The position numbers and the translations under genes are program-made. Below are positions 17,333 to 25,853 of a stretch of DNA of 64,000 nt, piece by piece. The stretch is from Dyella monticola (lineage in GTDB: Bacteria > Pseudomonadota > Gammaproteobacteria > Xanthomonadales > Rhodanobacteraceae), in NCBI RefSeq assembly GCF_003363155.1, contig NZ_QRBE01000002.1, forward strand, positions 391,795 to 455,794. Direction: 5' to 3'. The first letter of the stretch is position 1. Every line of letters begins with the position of its first letter. The notes under the pieces were generated by a model. That model saw nothing but the letters and a program-made list of their open reading frames with translations, was not told where the DNA came from and did no database searches.

Positions 17333-18820
17333 TTAGTTCGCGCAGAAGGACCTATTTTCCGCTCGCAACGCTGCTTCCAGACTTGATTGCGTGACACTGA
17401 TAGCAAGACCCATACCCCCACCCCTTAAACCCGCCTTAAACATACCGCTTGCCGTTCCGCCCTTGAACCACGTGTAAATCACAGACCCCACACTAGCCCC
17501 TAATGTCGCCCCCGTGCCGTTAGCGACAGGGCGCGAATAACCTTGATTCGACAACTCGCTGGATACAGCACCGCCAAAAAGCCCTCCAAAAGCACTCGCT
17601 CCAAGTTCAAATTTATTTCCCGCAGTAGAAGCGGCTCCCAGCGCACCTAGCGCACCACCATTCCATTGCGTCGTATTCATCAGCCCATCCGCTACACTTA
17701 GTCCGCCATTAACTAGCCCTCCTAAAGCCGCCGAGCCAAATGCCCCTGGCCCGCTTTCACTTCCCAGAACCGCCCCCGCACCAGCACCAACCACAGCCCC
17801 AGCTATCCCACGTATCTGCCACTCCTTTAAGCAATACATTCCCTGAGAAGTTGCCGTCACATTCACCGGCTTCTCCGTCGGAATACTCCCTCCCCCTCCG
17901 CCAGGCCCACCTGCAGATCCTCCTCCCGCATTGCTGTTTCTTGAACCGCCTTGGCCCAACGAATCCGAGCTGTCTCCGCAGTACCCTATGCCTGCGGCCA
18001 CTCCATTTACGTACGCAGCACAGTAATCCATGCCGGTCGGATCGATGAAGTTCAGCGGACTGTTGGCGGCATACGCATACCGATTGAAGTTGAACACATC
18101 GCCCGCTCTCGCTGCGATCAAATCAGCAGAGATAAATCGCCCGAGATCCGAATCGTAGTATCGCTGCTGCATGTAGGTCAGACCCGTAAGCGGGTCTTCG
18201 TATTGCCCGGTGTAACCGGGTGCTTCGTTCTTCTGCTGGTTATTGGCCACTCCGCCGTACGCCTTGTAGTCAGTCTTGGCGACAACGTTGGCGTTGGCGT
18301 CCGTCATGATTACATTGCTACCCAGGCGATCGGTATGAATGTAATACACCGAATCCGTGACGGCGGGGGCTGTGGGTATCGTGAATTGCCCGGAACCCGG
18401 CAGCAGGACGTAGCCGCCATTAGGAACGTCTAGCGTTTCGGCATAAACATAAAGCGGCTGCCCACCGTATCGCTGGCGTACCGCAATGCTGATGCCAATG
18501 GCGAACCGGTTGTTCGAATTTTGATTGCGGCAACTGTCTTGAATGGCTTGTTCACTAGGTTGATCAACCTGGTAGACGCCCAACTGCACGCCACCCTTAC
18601 TTGCCTCGCCGCCGGCATAAAGCTTTATTTGTGGTGAGTAGCGATGAAGCACGTAGCCTTGCCAACAGGCCCAGCCTCGCAATGTGACGGCTCCGTTGCC
18701 ATCACCAATCTCGCCATCCACATTTCCGATCGTTGGGGTGGTTTGCGCGTAAGCCGGTGCCGCCACCCAAGTGCACAGCGCGAGCGCCCATGCGCACAGT
18801 TTCGTTTGCGAGGTCTTCAT
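17333..18820 (-). CDS. Small secreted Rhs core protein with glycine-rich tip A
   Basis: 495 aa from the ATG at 18820, which has a GGGAG site eight bases upstream and starts a Sec signal (MKTSQTKLCAWALALCTWVA..AYA-Q). An in-frame ATG at 18850, overlapping the Rhs stop, would hide the signal behind ten residues. After the signal comes a domain of about 115 residues (VTLRGWACWQG ... YVYAETLDVPNGG) not assigned here. Next is the Rhs-associated core (YYIHTDRLGS, TDYKAYGG, GYTGQYEDPLTGL, RYYDSDLGRFISADL, NFIDPTG), a Gly/Ser linker, then tip A from about residue 320. Tip A is Gly/Ala-rich and hydrophobic, starting SQGMYCLKEWQIRG and ending NRSFCAN. The core matches what the large upstream Rhs protein lacks. 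Confidence 0.8.
   Translation of the reverse strand: MKTSQTKLCAWALALCTWVAAPAYAQTTPTIGNVDGEIGDGNGAVTLRGWACWQGYVLHRYSPQIKLYAGGEASKGGVQLGVYQVDQPSEQAIQDSCRNQNSNNRFAIGISIAVRQRYGGQPLYVYAETLDVPNGGYVLLPGSGQFTIPTAPAVTDSVYYIHTDRLGSNVIMTDANANVVAKTDYKAYGGVANNQQKNEAPGYTGQYEDPLTGLTYMQQRYYDSDLGRFISADLIAARAGDVFNFNRYAYAANSPLNFIDPTGMDYCAAYVNGVAAGIGYCGDSSDSLGQGGSRNSNAGGGSAGGPGGGGGSIPTEKPVNVTATSQGMYCLKEWQIRGIAGAVVGAGAGAVLGSESGPGAFGSAALGGLVNGGLSVADGLMNTTQWNGGALGALGAASTAGNKFELGASAFGGLFGGAVSSELSNQGYSRPVANGTGATLGASVGSVIYTWFKGGTASGMFKAGLRGGGMGLAISVTQSSLEAALRAENRSFCAN
17859..18360. repeat. 502-bp direct repeat, copy A (Rhs core)
   Basis: Partner of 16504-17005 in the same orientation, offset by exactly 1355 bp. It covers the Rhs core and linker of the expressed protein. 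Homologous recombination between the copies would delete 1355 bp (tip A and its membrane gene) and join tip B to the expressed 5' part. Confidence 0.92.
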
Positions 18821-18846
18821 GACCTTTGCTCCCATCCGTTGTGGTG

Positions 18847-21800
18847 TCATCGCTCACGCGTTCGATGTGCCTGCGCGCCTTTATCTTTTGTCGATTGCTT
18901 GGCCGGACCGCCGCCCGGTCCACCGCCAGACAGATGCATGGAAAACGGACCCCAACGACTCCAACCTGAGCAGCCCACATCGTTGCAGGCACGGACGCTG
19001 ACGTAGTAGCTGCCAGCTTGAGTAATGCCCACCAATTGGCGAATGTCCGTAGTGGTGTAGAGCACGTTGGGCTCGACGATGGTTATCTCGTACCGACTCG
19101 CACGCGCCACCGGATTCCATTCCACGACCACGTTGGCGGGGAACCTGGCAACGGGATAATCGAAAGGCGGGGGTGGTGTAACGAAGGTCGGGCTCGCTGG
19201 CAGTGTGGGTGGCGGGTCGGATGGCGACACCTCTACTTGCACCGCAGCAGAAGCATCGCTCCAGCCACGATTGCCGTAGCCACTCTTGGCTAGCACGCGA
19301 TAGCTGTAGAAGCCACTAGTGTTACCGGGAAGCTGCAATGATGTGCTCGTGGTGTCGCTGGCCACACGGCGCGGAATCGGCATCAAGCTGCCATTGTCGA
19401 GTTCGTCGACGTCGTAACTCGTAGCGCCGATAGTCGGATCCCAACTGATGGAATAAGAGCCACGCTGTGCACTACCTGGCACATGAATGGTTTGCACGCG
19501 TGCGGGCGTAACGCCCATGGGGCTGGAAACCACCCAGCCGCCACAGGTAGTGGCACAGGCACGTATTTGATAAAGATACGTGCCGCCTTGACGGCCATTT
19601 AGGTCGAGGCTGGATTGCGCGCCGCTGTAGATCGTGTCCCACGCGTCGCCGTTGTATTGCTCTTGTAGTTCGTACCGGGTTGCACCTTGCGAGACACCCC
19701 ATGCGATGTTGTAGTTGCCATTGGATGGACTTGCGGGCACAAAGCTGATGGCGCCTGGCAAATCATGCTTACGCGTGGTGGCTTGCGCCACCAGCATGCC
19801 ACCGAGGTAGATGTAGTCGGTTTCGCTGGAGGCAACATTGTTATCGCGCTGGAGCATCAGCTGACCATTCTGATTGCTGTAGACGTAGTAGCTTTTGTTA
19901 CCGCCAACGCCCAGGCGTGTTTTGAGCACACGCCGCCCGAAGGCATCGTAGACATAACGTTCTTTGCCGCTGACTTCGATAAGGCGGTTGGCGAAGTCGA
20001 AGGTAAATGGCGTGTCATCGCGCCGCGTGATATTGCCCCGCCAGTCGTAGTCGAAGCTATGCATCTGAGCGTCGGAACCCATCGCGCGGCTCAGGCGATT
20101 GTCCGGATCGTAGGTGTAGTCGCGTACCAAACCATTGCCGTTGACGATGCGACGTAGATTGTTGAGTGGGTCGTAGCTGTAGCTTTCGCTGTTTGTCGCG
20201 CCAGGCAAGATGGTGTTAGTAAGGCGATTGAGTGTGTCGTATTGAAAGGTGCGCTGGCTGCCAACACCTTGCAGCAGATCATTGGCTTGAGTGAGGTTGC
20301 CAGTTTGGTCGTAGCCGAAGTCTTGGCTGAAGAGTAAGTTGCCGCTGGGCAATGCATAGCTCAAGTTGCTTGGTAATTGGCGTGCGTTTTGTTCGGTGAC
20401 GTATTCGATGCCGTTGCCATATTTGAAGTATTCCAATTTACCGTTGGGCAGGTAGCGCGCGCTATTGGCATAGATGCCAGCTTGAGTAGGGCGTCCCCAC
20501 GCATCGGGCGCATAGGTAATGAGACGGCCGTCGGGATAGGTAACGCTGGCAAGGCCACCGTTGCCGTCGTAGGTGTAGGCGAGATTGAAGGGCAAACCAT
20601 CGACAACAAGCGTCTCGCCGACGGGCAGACCTAGATGGTTGTAGGCGTAAGTCCAGCGACTCAGGCCGGTGTCGGCGCTGGTGAGTCGGCCCATGAGGTC
20701 GTAGGTGAATTGTGCGGAGGAGCTGTCGCCGGGATAGCTAATCGCAGTAACGCGATCCATGGCGTCGTAGCTACGCTGAGTTTTCGTGCCATTGGCGATC
20801 AGCTCGCGGCCACAGTCGCTGCTGGCGATGTCGACCTGAGCACGCCAGGTTTCACGGCTTCCCGCATCGTAGTCAAAGACTGTGCTGCCGGTTTCAGGGT
20901 TCCACGTACGGCATAACCGCTTGGCGCTGTCGTAGTAGTTGACTCGGGTCAGCGAGACCTGGGCGTTTTGATAGAGACCCGATTGGGTGAGCGTGAGCGG
21001 CGCCCCGTACACATCACGCGTAACGGTTTGCGTAATACCTTCTGGCGCATCAATGCGCAGTACGTTAGCGGTGCCTGGAGCATCAAGCACATGGTATTGC
21101 GTGGTGGTGACGCCGCCTTTGGGATCGGTCTGTTGAGTGCGTGCACCGCTGAGGTAGGCGAGCGCGGTGGTGAGCACGCCTTGTTCGGAATCTTGATGGC
21201 TGGCTACGGGACGATCCAAGGCATCGTAGTCGGTGCGGATGCCTTGGGTGAGCTGGTCGATGCGCGCCACGTTGAGTGAACGATAAGAGGCAAACACCGC
21301 GCGACCACGCCAATCGTAGGCCTGTGCCTGGGTGATCCATGCTGCGGCACCGGCAGGACCCGCGCGGGAGGCACGCAGGATCGGGCGCATCAGGGCATCG
21401 TAGTCAACATAGCTTCCTGCACTCCCACGATTTTCCGTATACCGCCAATGCGCGCCTGAAATGCCTGTTCCAGGCTGTTCTGCGTAAACGTAGCTGTAAT
21501 CGGTGTCGTTCCAGACGGTGCTATCGCCCTGGGGCTCATGCAGGTGCGTGATGCGTCCCATGACATCGTATTCGGCGGTAGTGGTGACACCTGCGCGGTC
21601 AATATGCGTGGTGACATTTCCGAAGTCATCAGGCCAGTTGTTTTCGCTTGTTCCGTCGGGATAGACGGTGGTGGCGGGACTGCCCATCACATAAGTCTTG
21701 TACTGGGTGGCGAGGCCGTTACCGTCGGTGACGCTAGCGACGTGGCCCTGAGCATCATAGGTGTAGGACGCTTGCCTGAGACCGAAGCGGTGGTGTTCTT

Positions 21801-23727
21801 TCAGCGTGACCTTGGCAAGGTCGTAGACGTTCTGGCTGATGACCGTATTGTCGGCCGTATTCGTGATCGATTGCGGCAAACCCAACACCCAATGGGGGAG
21901 ATCATTGAGATAGTCGATGTGCGTCTCGAGCGTGGGTTGGCCGGCTATGGTGTTGCTGCGCCGAACCTGCGTGGGTTGCCCGAAGGCGTTAAACGACAGG
22001 TTCTCGGTGACATAGCTGTCACCATCTTGTGTGAGCGTTTGCTTGGCAAGCGGCATGACGCTGCTGAACGCTGCGTTGTTGACACGCGAGCCGACCGCGT
22101 TCCCCAGCAGGCTCGGATACGGCCCAGCATTCGACGCGGCGTAATCGAAGCGCAGGCTGCGCGACGCGGAACCCTCTGCATGGCGGTCGGTATCGAGTGC
22201 AAGCAGATGGCCTTCGGTTTCATCCGCCACGTTACTGAAGGTAAAACGTGTAACGCGCTGACTTGGATCGACGACCTCCATCCAGAGCGACGACTCGGAG
22301 GATTTTGCATAGCGATACGTCCATGTCGGCGTGCCCATGTTGGCGCCGCTCTCGCTTCGTTGAACGAGCGACAACGTGTCGTATTGCGAAGGTTTCCAGG
22401 GGAAATCCCCGGAAACACCACAAGCATTGGCAACGTGGGTGCGGCCATGGCGCACACCCGCCAGAACGAGCTGTTCAGTCAGGCCATTGGGATCACTTAG
22501 CGTACCGGTGAATGTTTGGGCAGCATCAAAGGGTGCGAGTGCGCTACAGGTAGTCGTTCCGTTGTAGGTAAGTGTGGCGTCAGCCAGGTCTTGCAACTTA
22601 TAACCCCACGCCGTGCCATCGGGACGCGTAACACCGGTGAGCGTTTCACGACCGGTACCCAGGTTGGCGTACTGGTATGACCATTTGCGTGGTTTACTCG
22701 TATAAGGCCTCAGAATGACCTGATCGACGAGGCTTGGAACATCGGTGCGATAATGCAGATCGAGTTGCACTTCAGTGGGATTGACTACGGTCACCAGGCG
22801 ATCGCCGTCGTAAACGAACTCCTGCGCGTTGCCGAAGCGGTCTTCAATGCGCGTGACCAACAGTGTGGCGCGCTCACGCGCCACGGTACCGAGATTGGCC
22901 AGATCCAATGACGGCACGGACTCATACACCAAGTGATTGAAGGTGTACTTCGTGCCATCGGGCGCCATGGCGATAAAGGCTTCGCCCGGTTCATCGTTGT
23001 CGGTTTGGTCCAGGCAACCGATTTGCCATTGCTGGGCAGTGAGAAGCGGGTAGCGCTGTGGCGAATCTTCGGCAGCCAAGGCATTGGCCGCATCGCGCCG
23101 GAGAATTTCCTGCTCGCCCTGGCCTGGTACGATTAATTGGTAGCCCTGCCACCAGACATTAGGATCCACCGCATCAGGATCGAGTGCGGTGCCTTCGCCA
23201 GGTGTGATACCTGGACTGCGAATCGGATTGCCGCCTGGATCGCGAACAGGGTCGATGCCGATCATTCCCAGGCTTTGGATGTGTTCCTTCAGCTCAGCCG
23301 CACTTTGCGTCGGTGGTGCGGCAAATGCGCTGCAGCGCGCATAGGGATGGGTACCTGCAACTTGCCAGCCGTGACCATCCTTGCCACGCACCGTCAAGGT
23401 GGTCATGCGCGGCAGCTCCAGCTGCCAATCGCCGAATGCACCCGAATGCACCGCGCCAGACGAATAGTTGCCGGGCGTAAAGCTGCGCGTCATGGATAGC
23501 GGGAAACCGTTGGTATTCAGCCATACGTCCGTCTGCACTAGCGCGAGTTCGCCACTGATTGGATTGATCTGCTCGCCAAAGGCGCCAGCATCGGGTAGCG
23601 GCACCGTGCCTTTCATACCGACGTACGCGCGCAGTTCGCTTTGCGGCGTGGCGGATTGCGCAATAGCTGCTGCGGAAGCAAAACAGGCCAGTAACGCGCC
23701 TGCATGGACGCGCAGTGAAAACGGCAT
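18847..23727 (-). CDS. Large secreted Rhs/YD-repeat protein lacking core and tip
   Basis: 1626 aa. A Sec signal (ACFASAAAIAQ) is followed by an N-terminal Rhs domain (INPISGELALVQTD, GFPLSMTRSFTPG) and a long run of YD repeats from about residue 640 (YDAQGHVASVTDGNG, YDALDRPVASHQD, YDVMGRITHLHEP and others). The shell ends at YIYLGGMLVAQ near residue 1330, where ordinary Rhs proteins continue with the core. Here three fibronectin type III domains with Pro-rich linkers follow (about 1340-1600), then a Gly/Pro and basic tail. No DPxG cleavage motif or toxin is present; these are on the next gene, 26 bp downstream. Sec export and absence of VgrG/PAAR genes argue against type VI delivery. GGGGA precedes the start. 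Confidence 0.88.
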   Translation of the reverse strand: MPFSLRVHAGALLACFASAAAIAQSATPQSELRAYVGMKGTVPLPDAGAFGEQINPISGELALVQTDVWLNTNGFPLSMTRSFTPGNYSSGAVHSGAFGDWQLELPRMTTLTVRGKDGHGWQVAGTHPYARCSAFAAPPTQSAAELKEHIQSLGMIGIDPVRDPGGNPIRSPGITPGEGTALDPDAVDPNVWWQGYQLIVPGQGEQEILRRDAANALAAEDSPQRYPLLTAQQWQIGCLDQTDNDEPGEAFIAMAPDGTKYTFNHLVYESVPSLDLANLGTVARERATLLVTRIEDRFGNAQEFVYDGDRLVTVVNPTEVQLDLHYRTDVPSLVDQVILRPYTSKPRKWSYQYANLGTGRETLTGVTRPDGTAWGYKLQDLADATLTYNGTTTCSALAPFDAAQTFTGTLSDPNGLTEQLVLAGVRHGRTHVANACGVSGDFPWKPSQYDTLSLVQRSESGANMGTPTWTYRYAKSSESSLWMEVVDPSQRVTRFTFSNVADETEGHLLALDTDRHAEGSASRSLRFDYAASNAGPYPSLLGNAVGSRVNNAAFSSVMPLAKQTLTQDGDSYVTENLSFNAFGQPTQVRRSNTIAGQPTLETHIDYLNDLPHWVLGLPQSITNTADNTVISQNVYDLAKVTLKEHHRFGLRQASYTYDAQGHVASVTDGNGLATQYKTYVMGSPATTVYPDGTSENNWPDDFGNVTTHIDRAGVTTTAEYDVMGRITHLHEPQGDSTVWNDTDYSYVYAEQPGTGISGAHWRYTENRGSAGSYVDYDALMRPILRASRAGPAGAAAWITQAQAYDWRGRAVFASYRSLNVARIDQLTQGIRTDYDALDRPVASHQDSEQGVLTTALAYLSGARTQQTDPKGGVTTTQYHVLDAPGTANVLRIDAPEGITQTVTRDVYGAPLTLTQSGLYQNAQVSLTRVNYYDSAKRLCRTWNPETGSTVFDYDAGSRETWRAQVDIASSDCGRELIANGTKTQRSYDAMDRVTAISYPGDSSSAQFTYDLMGRLTSADTGLSRWTYAYNHLGLPVGETLVVDGLPFNLAYTYDGNGGLASVTYPDGRLITYAPDAWGRPTQAGIYANSARYLPNGKLEYFKYGNGIEYVTEQNARQLPSNLSYALPSGNLLFSQDFGYDQTGNLTQANDLLQGVGSQRTFQYDTLNRLTNTILPGATNSESYSYDPLNNLRRIVNGNGLVRDYTYDPDNRLSRAMGSDAQMHSFDYDWRGNITRRDDTPFTFDFANRLIEVSGKERYVYDAFGRRVLKTRLGVGGNKSYYVYSNQNGQLMLQRDNNVASSETDYIYLGGMLVAQATTRKHDLPGAISFVPASPSNGNYNIAWGVSQGATRYELQEQYNGDAWDTIYSGAQSSLDLNGRQGGTYLYQIRACATTCGGWVVSSPMGVTPARVQTIHVPGSAQRGSYSISWDPTIGATSYDVDELDNGSLMPIPRRVASDTTSTSLQLPGNTSGFYSYRVLAKSGYGNRGWSDASAAVQVEVSPSDPPPTLPASPTFVTPPPPFDYPVARFPANVVVEWNPVARASRYEITIVEPNVLYTTTDIRQLVGITQAGSYYVSVRACNDVGCSGWSRWGPFSMHLSGGGPGGGPAKQSTKDKGAQAHRTRER

Positions 23728-23883
23728 AACGATGTCCCCACGAACGGAGTAGTGCCTCGCCCAATCAGTTGGACGAGAGCGACTCGATATATTCAGGGAG
23801 ACGTTTTTTAATTTTTAGCCGGTTCGAGCGTGCCGCATTGTGGGCTTCTTGTTCTGAAACCTGTACGGTTTCGCTGACCGAAG

Positions 23884-23911
23884 CCTTCCGATCATCGAAG
23901 ATGACGGAAGG
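23884..23911. terminator. Strong hairpin between fucP-mutarotase operon and Rhs gene
   Basis: CCTTCCG (23884-23890) pairs with CGGAAGG (23905-23911). An inner TCATC/GATGA pair closes a GAA loop with one bulged base. It lies downstream of the mutarotase gene and upstream of the Rhs start, with no U-run, so it is a possible terminator of the fucP operon or a 5' structure. The rest of the 23728-23993 gap shows only an AT-rich patch (23805-23820) that may belong to the Rhs promoter. Confidence 0.45.
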
Positions 23912-23993
23912 AAATCAGGCGGTTTCGGCCCTCGTCCCAAAGCTGATTAGCGGGATGTCGTAGACGGAATGAAGCAGTGGCGCGTAAACCAAG

Positions 23994-24350
23994 TCAACGC
24001 GCTTTTAGTGCGTCTGCCAGCGAAAAGATCCGCGTCATCGGCACCCACTTCTGCCCTGCTTCGGCCCACGGCAAGCGTTGCTGGTAGCGGTCCATCAAGT
24101 GCTCCCACGCTTGTGTCTTTTCATCGGGCGTGTCGCTTTCGCGCTTGACCGAAGCGTCGTACCGATCACCGACCTGCACCACCATCACCAGCCGATTGCC
24201 GGTGCGGAAGATTTCCATGTCTTCGATACCCGAGGCGCGGATGGAGGCGACGATTTCCGGCCAGACGACGCCAGGACGATGCCAGCGTTCGTATTCGGCG
24301 ATGGCCTGGGCGTCGTCCTTGAGGTCCAGCGCGTAGTAAAGACGTTGCAT
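23994..24350 (-). CDS. L-fucose/L-rhamnose mutarotase (RhaM-like)
   Basis: 118 aa, the usual size for the RhaM/YiiL family (DUF718). Features: YYALDLKDDAQAIAEYERWH with conserved His, a second basic/acidic cluster around GNRLVMVVQVGD, and WVPMTRIFSL at the end. It equilibrates alpha and beta anomers of a 6-deoxy sugar. Its ATG overlaps the fucP stop (TGATG), so fucose is the likely substrate. Confidence 0.88.
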   Translation of the reverse strand: MQRLYYALDLKDDAQAIAEYERWHRPGVVWPEIVASIRASGIEDMEIFRTGNRLVMVVQVGDRYDASVKRESDTPDEKTQAWEHLMDRYQQRLPWAEAGQKWVPMTRIFSLADALKAR

Positions 24351-25663
24351 CAGGCTGCGCTTCCTTTCAGGCGACGTTGCTGCCAGGCGAAGCAGGCGAT
24401 CACAGCAAAGCAGCCCATCGGCACGAGCATTGCCGTGGCCATTGTGGAGTGATCGGACACCGCGCCCATCAGCGCGGTGAGTACGGCGCCGCCGATGATG
24501 GTCATCACCAGCAGGGCTGAACCGAGCTTGCGCTGGTCATCGCTGCGCCCCTGCACGCCCAGGGCGAATATGGTTGGGTACATCACGGACATGAAGAAGC
24601 TGCAGGCCGCCAAAGCATAGGCGCCGCTGAGCCCGGGCAGCAGCACCGCATACAGGGTCAAACCAACGTTGATGACCGCAAACAGCGCAAGCAATCGCAC
24701 CGGTGCGATGTACTTCATCAAGCCGGCGCCGGCGAAGCGGCCGACCATGAAGCACACCAATTCGGCGGTAAGAAAATTGGCCGCATCTCTGGCCGAGGTG
24801 CCATGCATGTTCGCCTGCACGTAGCGAATGGTGTAGCTCCACACGCCTACCTGCGCACCTACGTAAAAAAACTGCGCGAAGAGTGCCCCGACAAACGATT
24901 TGTCTCCCAGCAGGTGACGCAGCGCTCCACCCTCGCTCGCCTTGGAGGGAGCCTCCGTGGGTACCGCGATCTTCGGAAAGCTCGTCATCAAGATCAGCAC
25001 GGCCCAGCCAAGCACGGCCAAACCGATAAACAGGTACGGCCACTGCACGGCACGGGTTTCACCGAGCAGATAGGCCGTTCTCGCCGACGCGGTCATCGCG
25101 GCCAGCTGGTCCGGCGTCCGATCGATGCTCGACAAAATGAAATGCTGGCCGATCTGTATGCCGGCGAGCGAGCCAAGCGGGTTGAACGCTTGCGCCAGAT
25201 TGAGCCGTCGGGTTGCCGTTTCCGGCGGCCCGAGCAAAGTGACGAACGGATTGGCCGAGGTTTCCAGAAAGGCCAAGCCGCTGGCGATCACAAACAAGGC
25301 GAACAGGAACATGCCGTAAGTAGCATTCTGCGCTGCGGGCCAGAACAGCAACGCACCGATGCCATACAGCACCAGCCCGAAGATCACCGCGCTCTTGTAA
25401 CCGAAACGGCGCATATAGATGCCGGCAGGCATCGCAATCAGGAAATACCCGAGATAGAACGCGCTTTGCACCAGACCCGCGCCGAAATCGCTCAGCACGA
25501 ACGCCTTCTTGAACTGCGCGATCAGCACGTCGTTGAGGTTGTTGGCCGTGCCCCACAGAAAAAACAGGCTGACGATCAAGACCAGCGGCAATGCGTAGCG
25601 ACCCGCGGAGGTGGCGCCGGCCGCCGGCGTTGAGGAATCATCCGTCACAGTTTGTACGTCCAC
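24350..25663 (-). CDS. fucP: L-fucose:H+ symporter, FucP-type MFS permease
   Basis: 437 aa inner-membrane permease with about 12 hydrophobic segments. The N-terminus has the family signature FFLWGTANNLNDVLIAQFKKAF; in E. coli FucP the equivalent region includes the proton-coupling acidic residue. Also seen are GYFLIAMPAGIYMRRFGYK, FLETSANPFVTLLG and LNLAQAFNPLGSLAGI. It is divergent from the IclR regulator and overlaps the mutarotase by one base. Substrate is assigned from family and context. Confidence 0.9.
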   Translation of the reverse strand: MDVQTVTDDSSTPAAGATSAGRYALPLVLIVSLFFLWGTANNLNDVLIAQFKKAFVLSDFGAGLVQSAFYLGYFLIAMPAGIYMRRFGYKSAVIFGLVLYGIGALLFWPAAQNATYGMFLFALFVIASGLAFLETSANPFVTLLGPPETATRRLNLAQAFNPLGSLAGIQIGQHFILSSIDRTPDQLAAMTASARTAYLLGETRAVQWPYLFIGLAVLGWAVLILMTSFPKIAVPTEAPSKASEGGALRHLLGDKSFVGALFAQFFYVGAQVGVWSYTIRYVQANMHGTSARDAANFLTAELVCFMVGRFAGAGLMKYIAPVRLLALFAVINVGLTLYAVLLPGLSGAYALAACSFFMSVMYPTIFALGVQGRSDDQRKLGSALLVMTIIGGAVLTALMGAVSDHSTMATAMLVPMGCFAVIACFAWQQRRLKGSAA

Positions 25664-25853
25664 CCGCTTCTCCCACCTTCAACCTGCCAACTCGACGGCC
25701 GCGCCGGTAGTTGGACCCCGTGGCGGCACGTGACGACGCCAACCATTTGTGCAAATATGAAACCGTTATTCATTGATAACACAAGTTGCGCCGCAACATG
25801 TCGTCGGGGAGTTTGGACACGTTGGCGCGATGTATCGAGGGAGAGGGAAGCTT
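25664..25853. promoter_or_regulatory. Divergent fucP / iclR-type regulator promoter region
   Basis: 190 bp. The dyad GTTGCG-C-CGCAAC (25785-25797) and a looser ATGAAA/ATTCAT pair (25757-25773) sit between the divergent genes and are candidate operators of the IclR protein. A GAGGGAAG ribosome site (25843-25850) precedes the regulator ATG at 25854. Confidence 0.45.

Noticed and set aside
15765-18850. Insertion sequence or prophage carrying the Rhs block
   Set aside because: No transposase, integrase, terminal inverted repeats or phage genes were seen; the repeats are internal Rhs core copies.
18847-23727. Type VI secretion delivery of the Rhs proteins
   Set aside because: Both Rhs proteins start with Sec signal peptides, and no VgrG, PAAR, EagR or T6SS gene is in the window.
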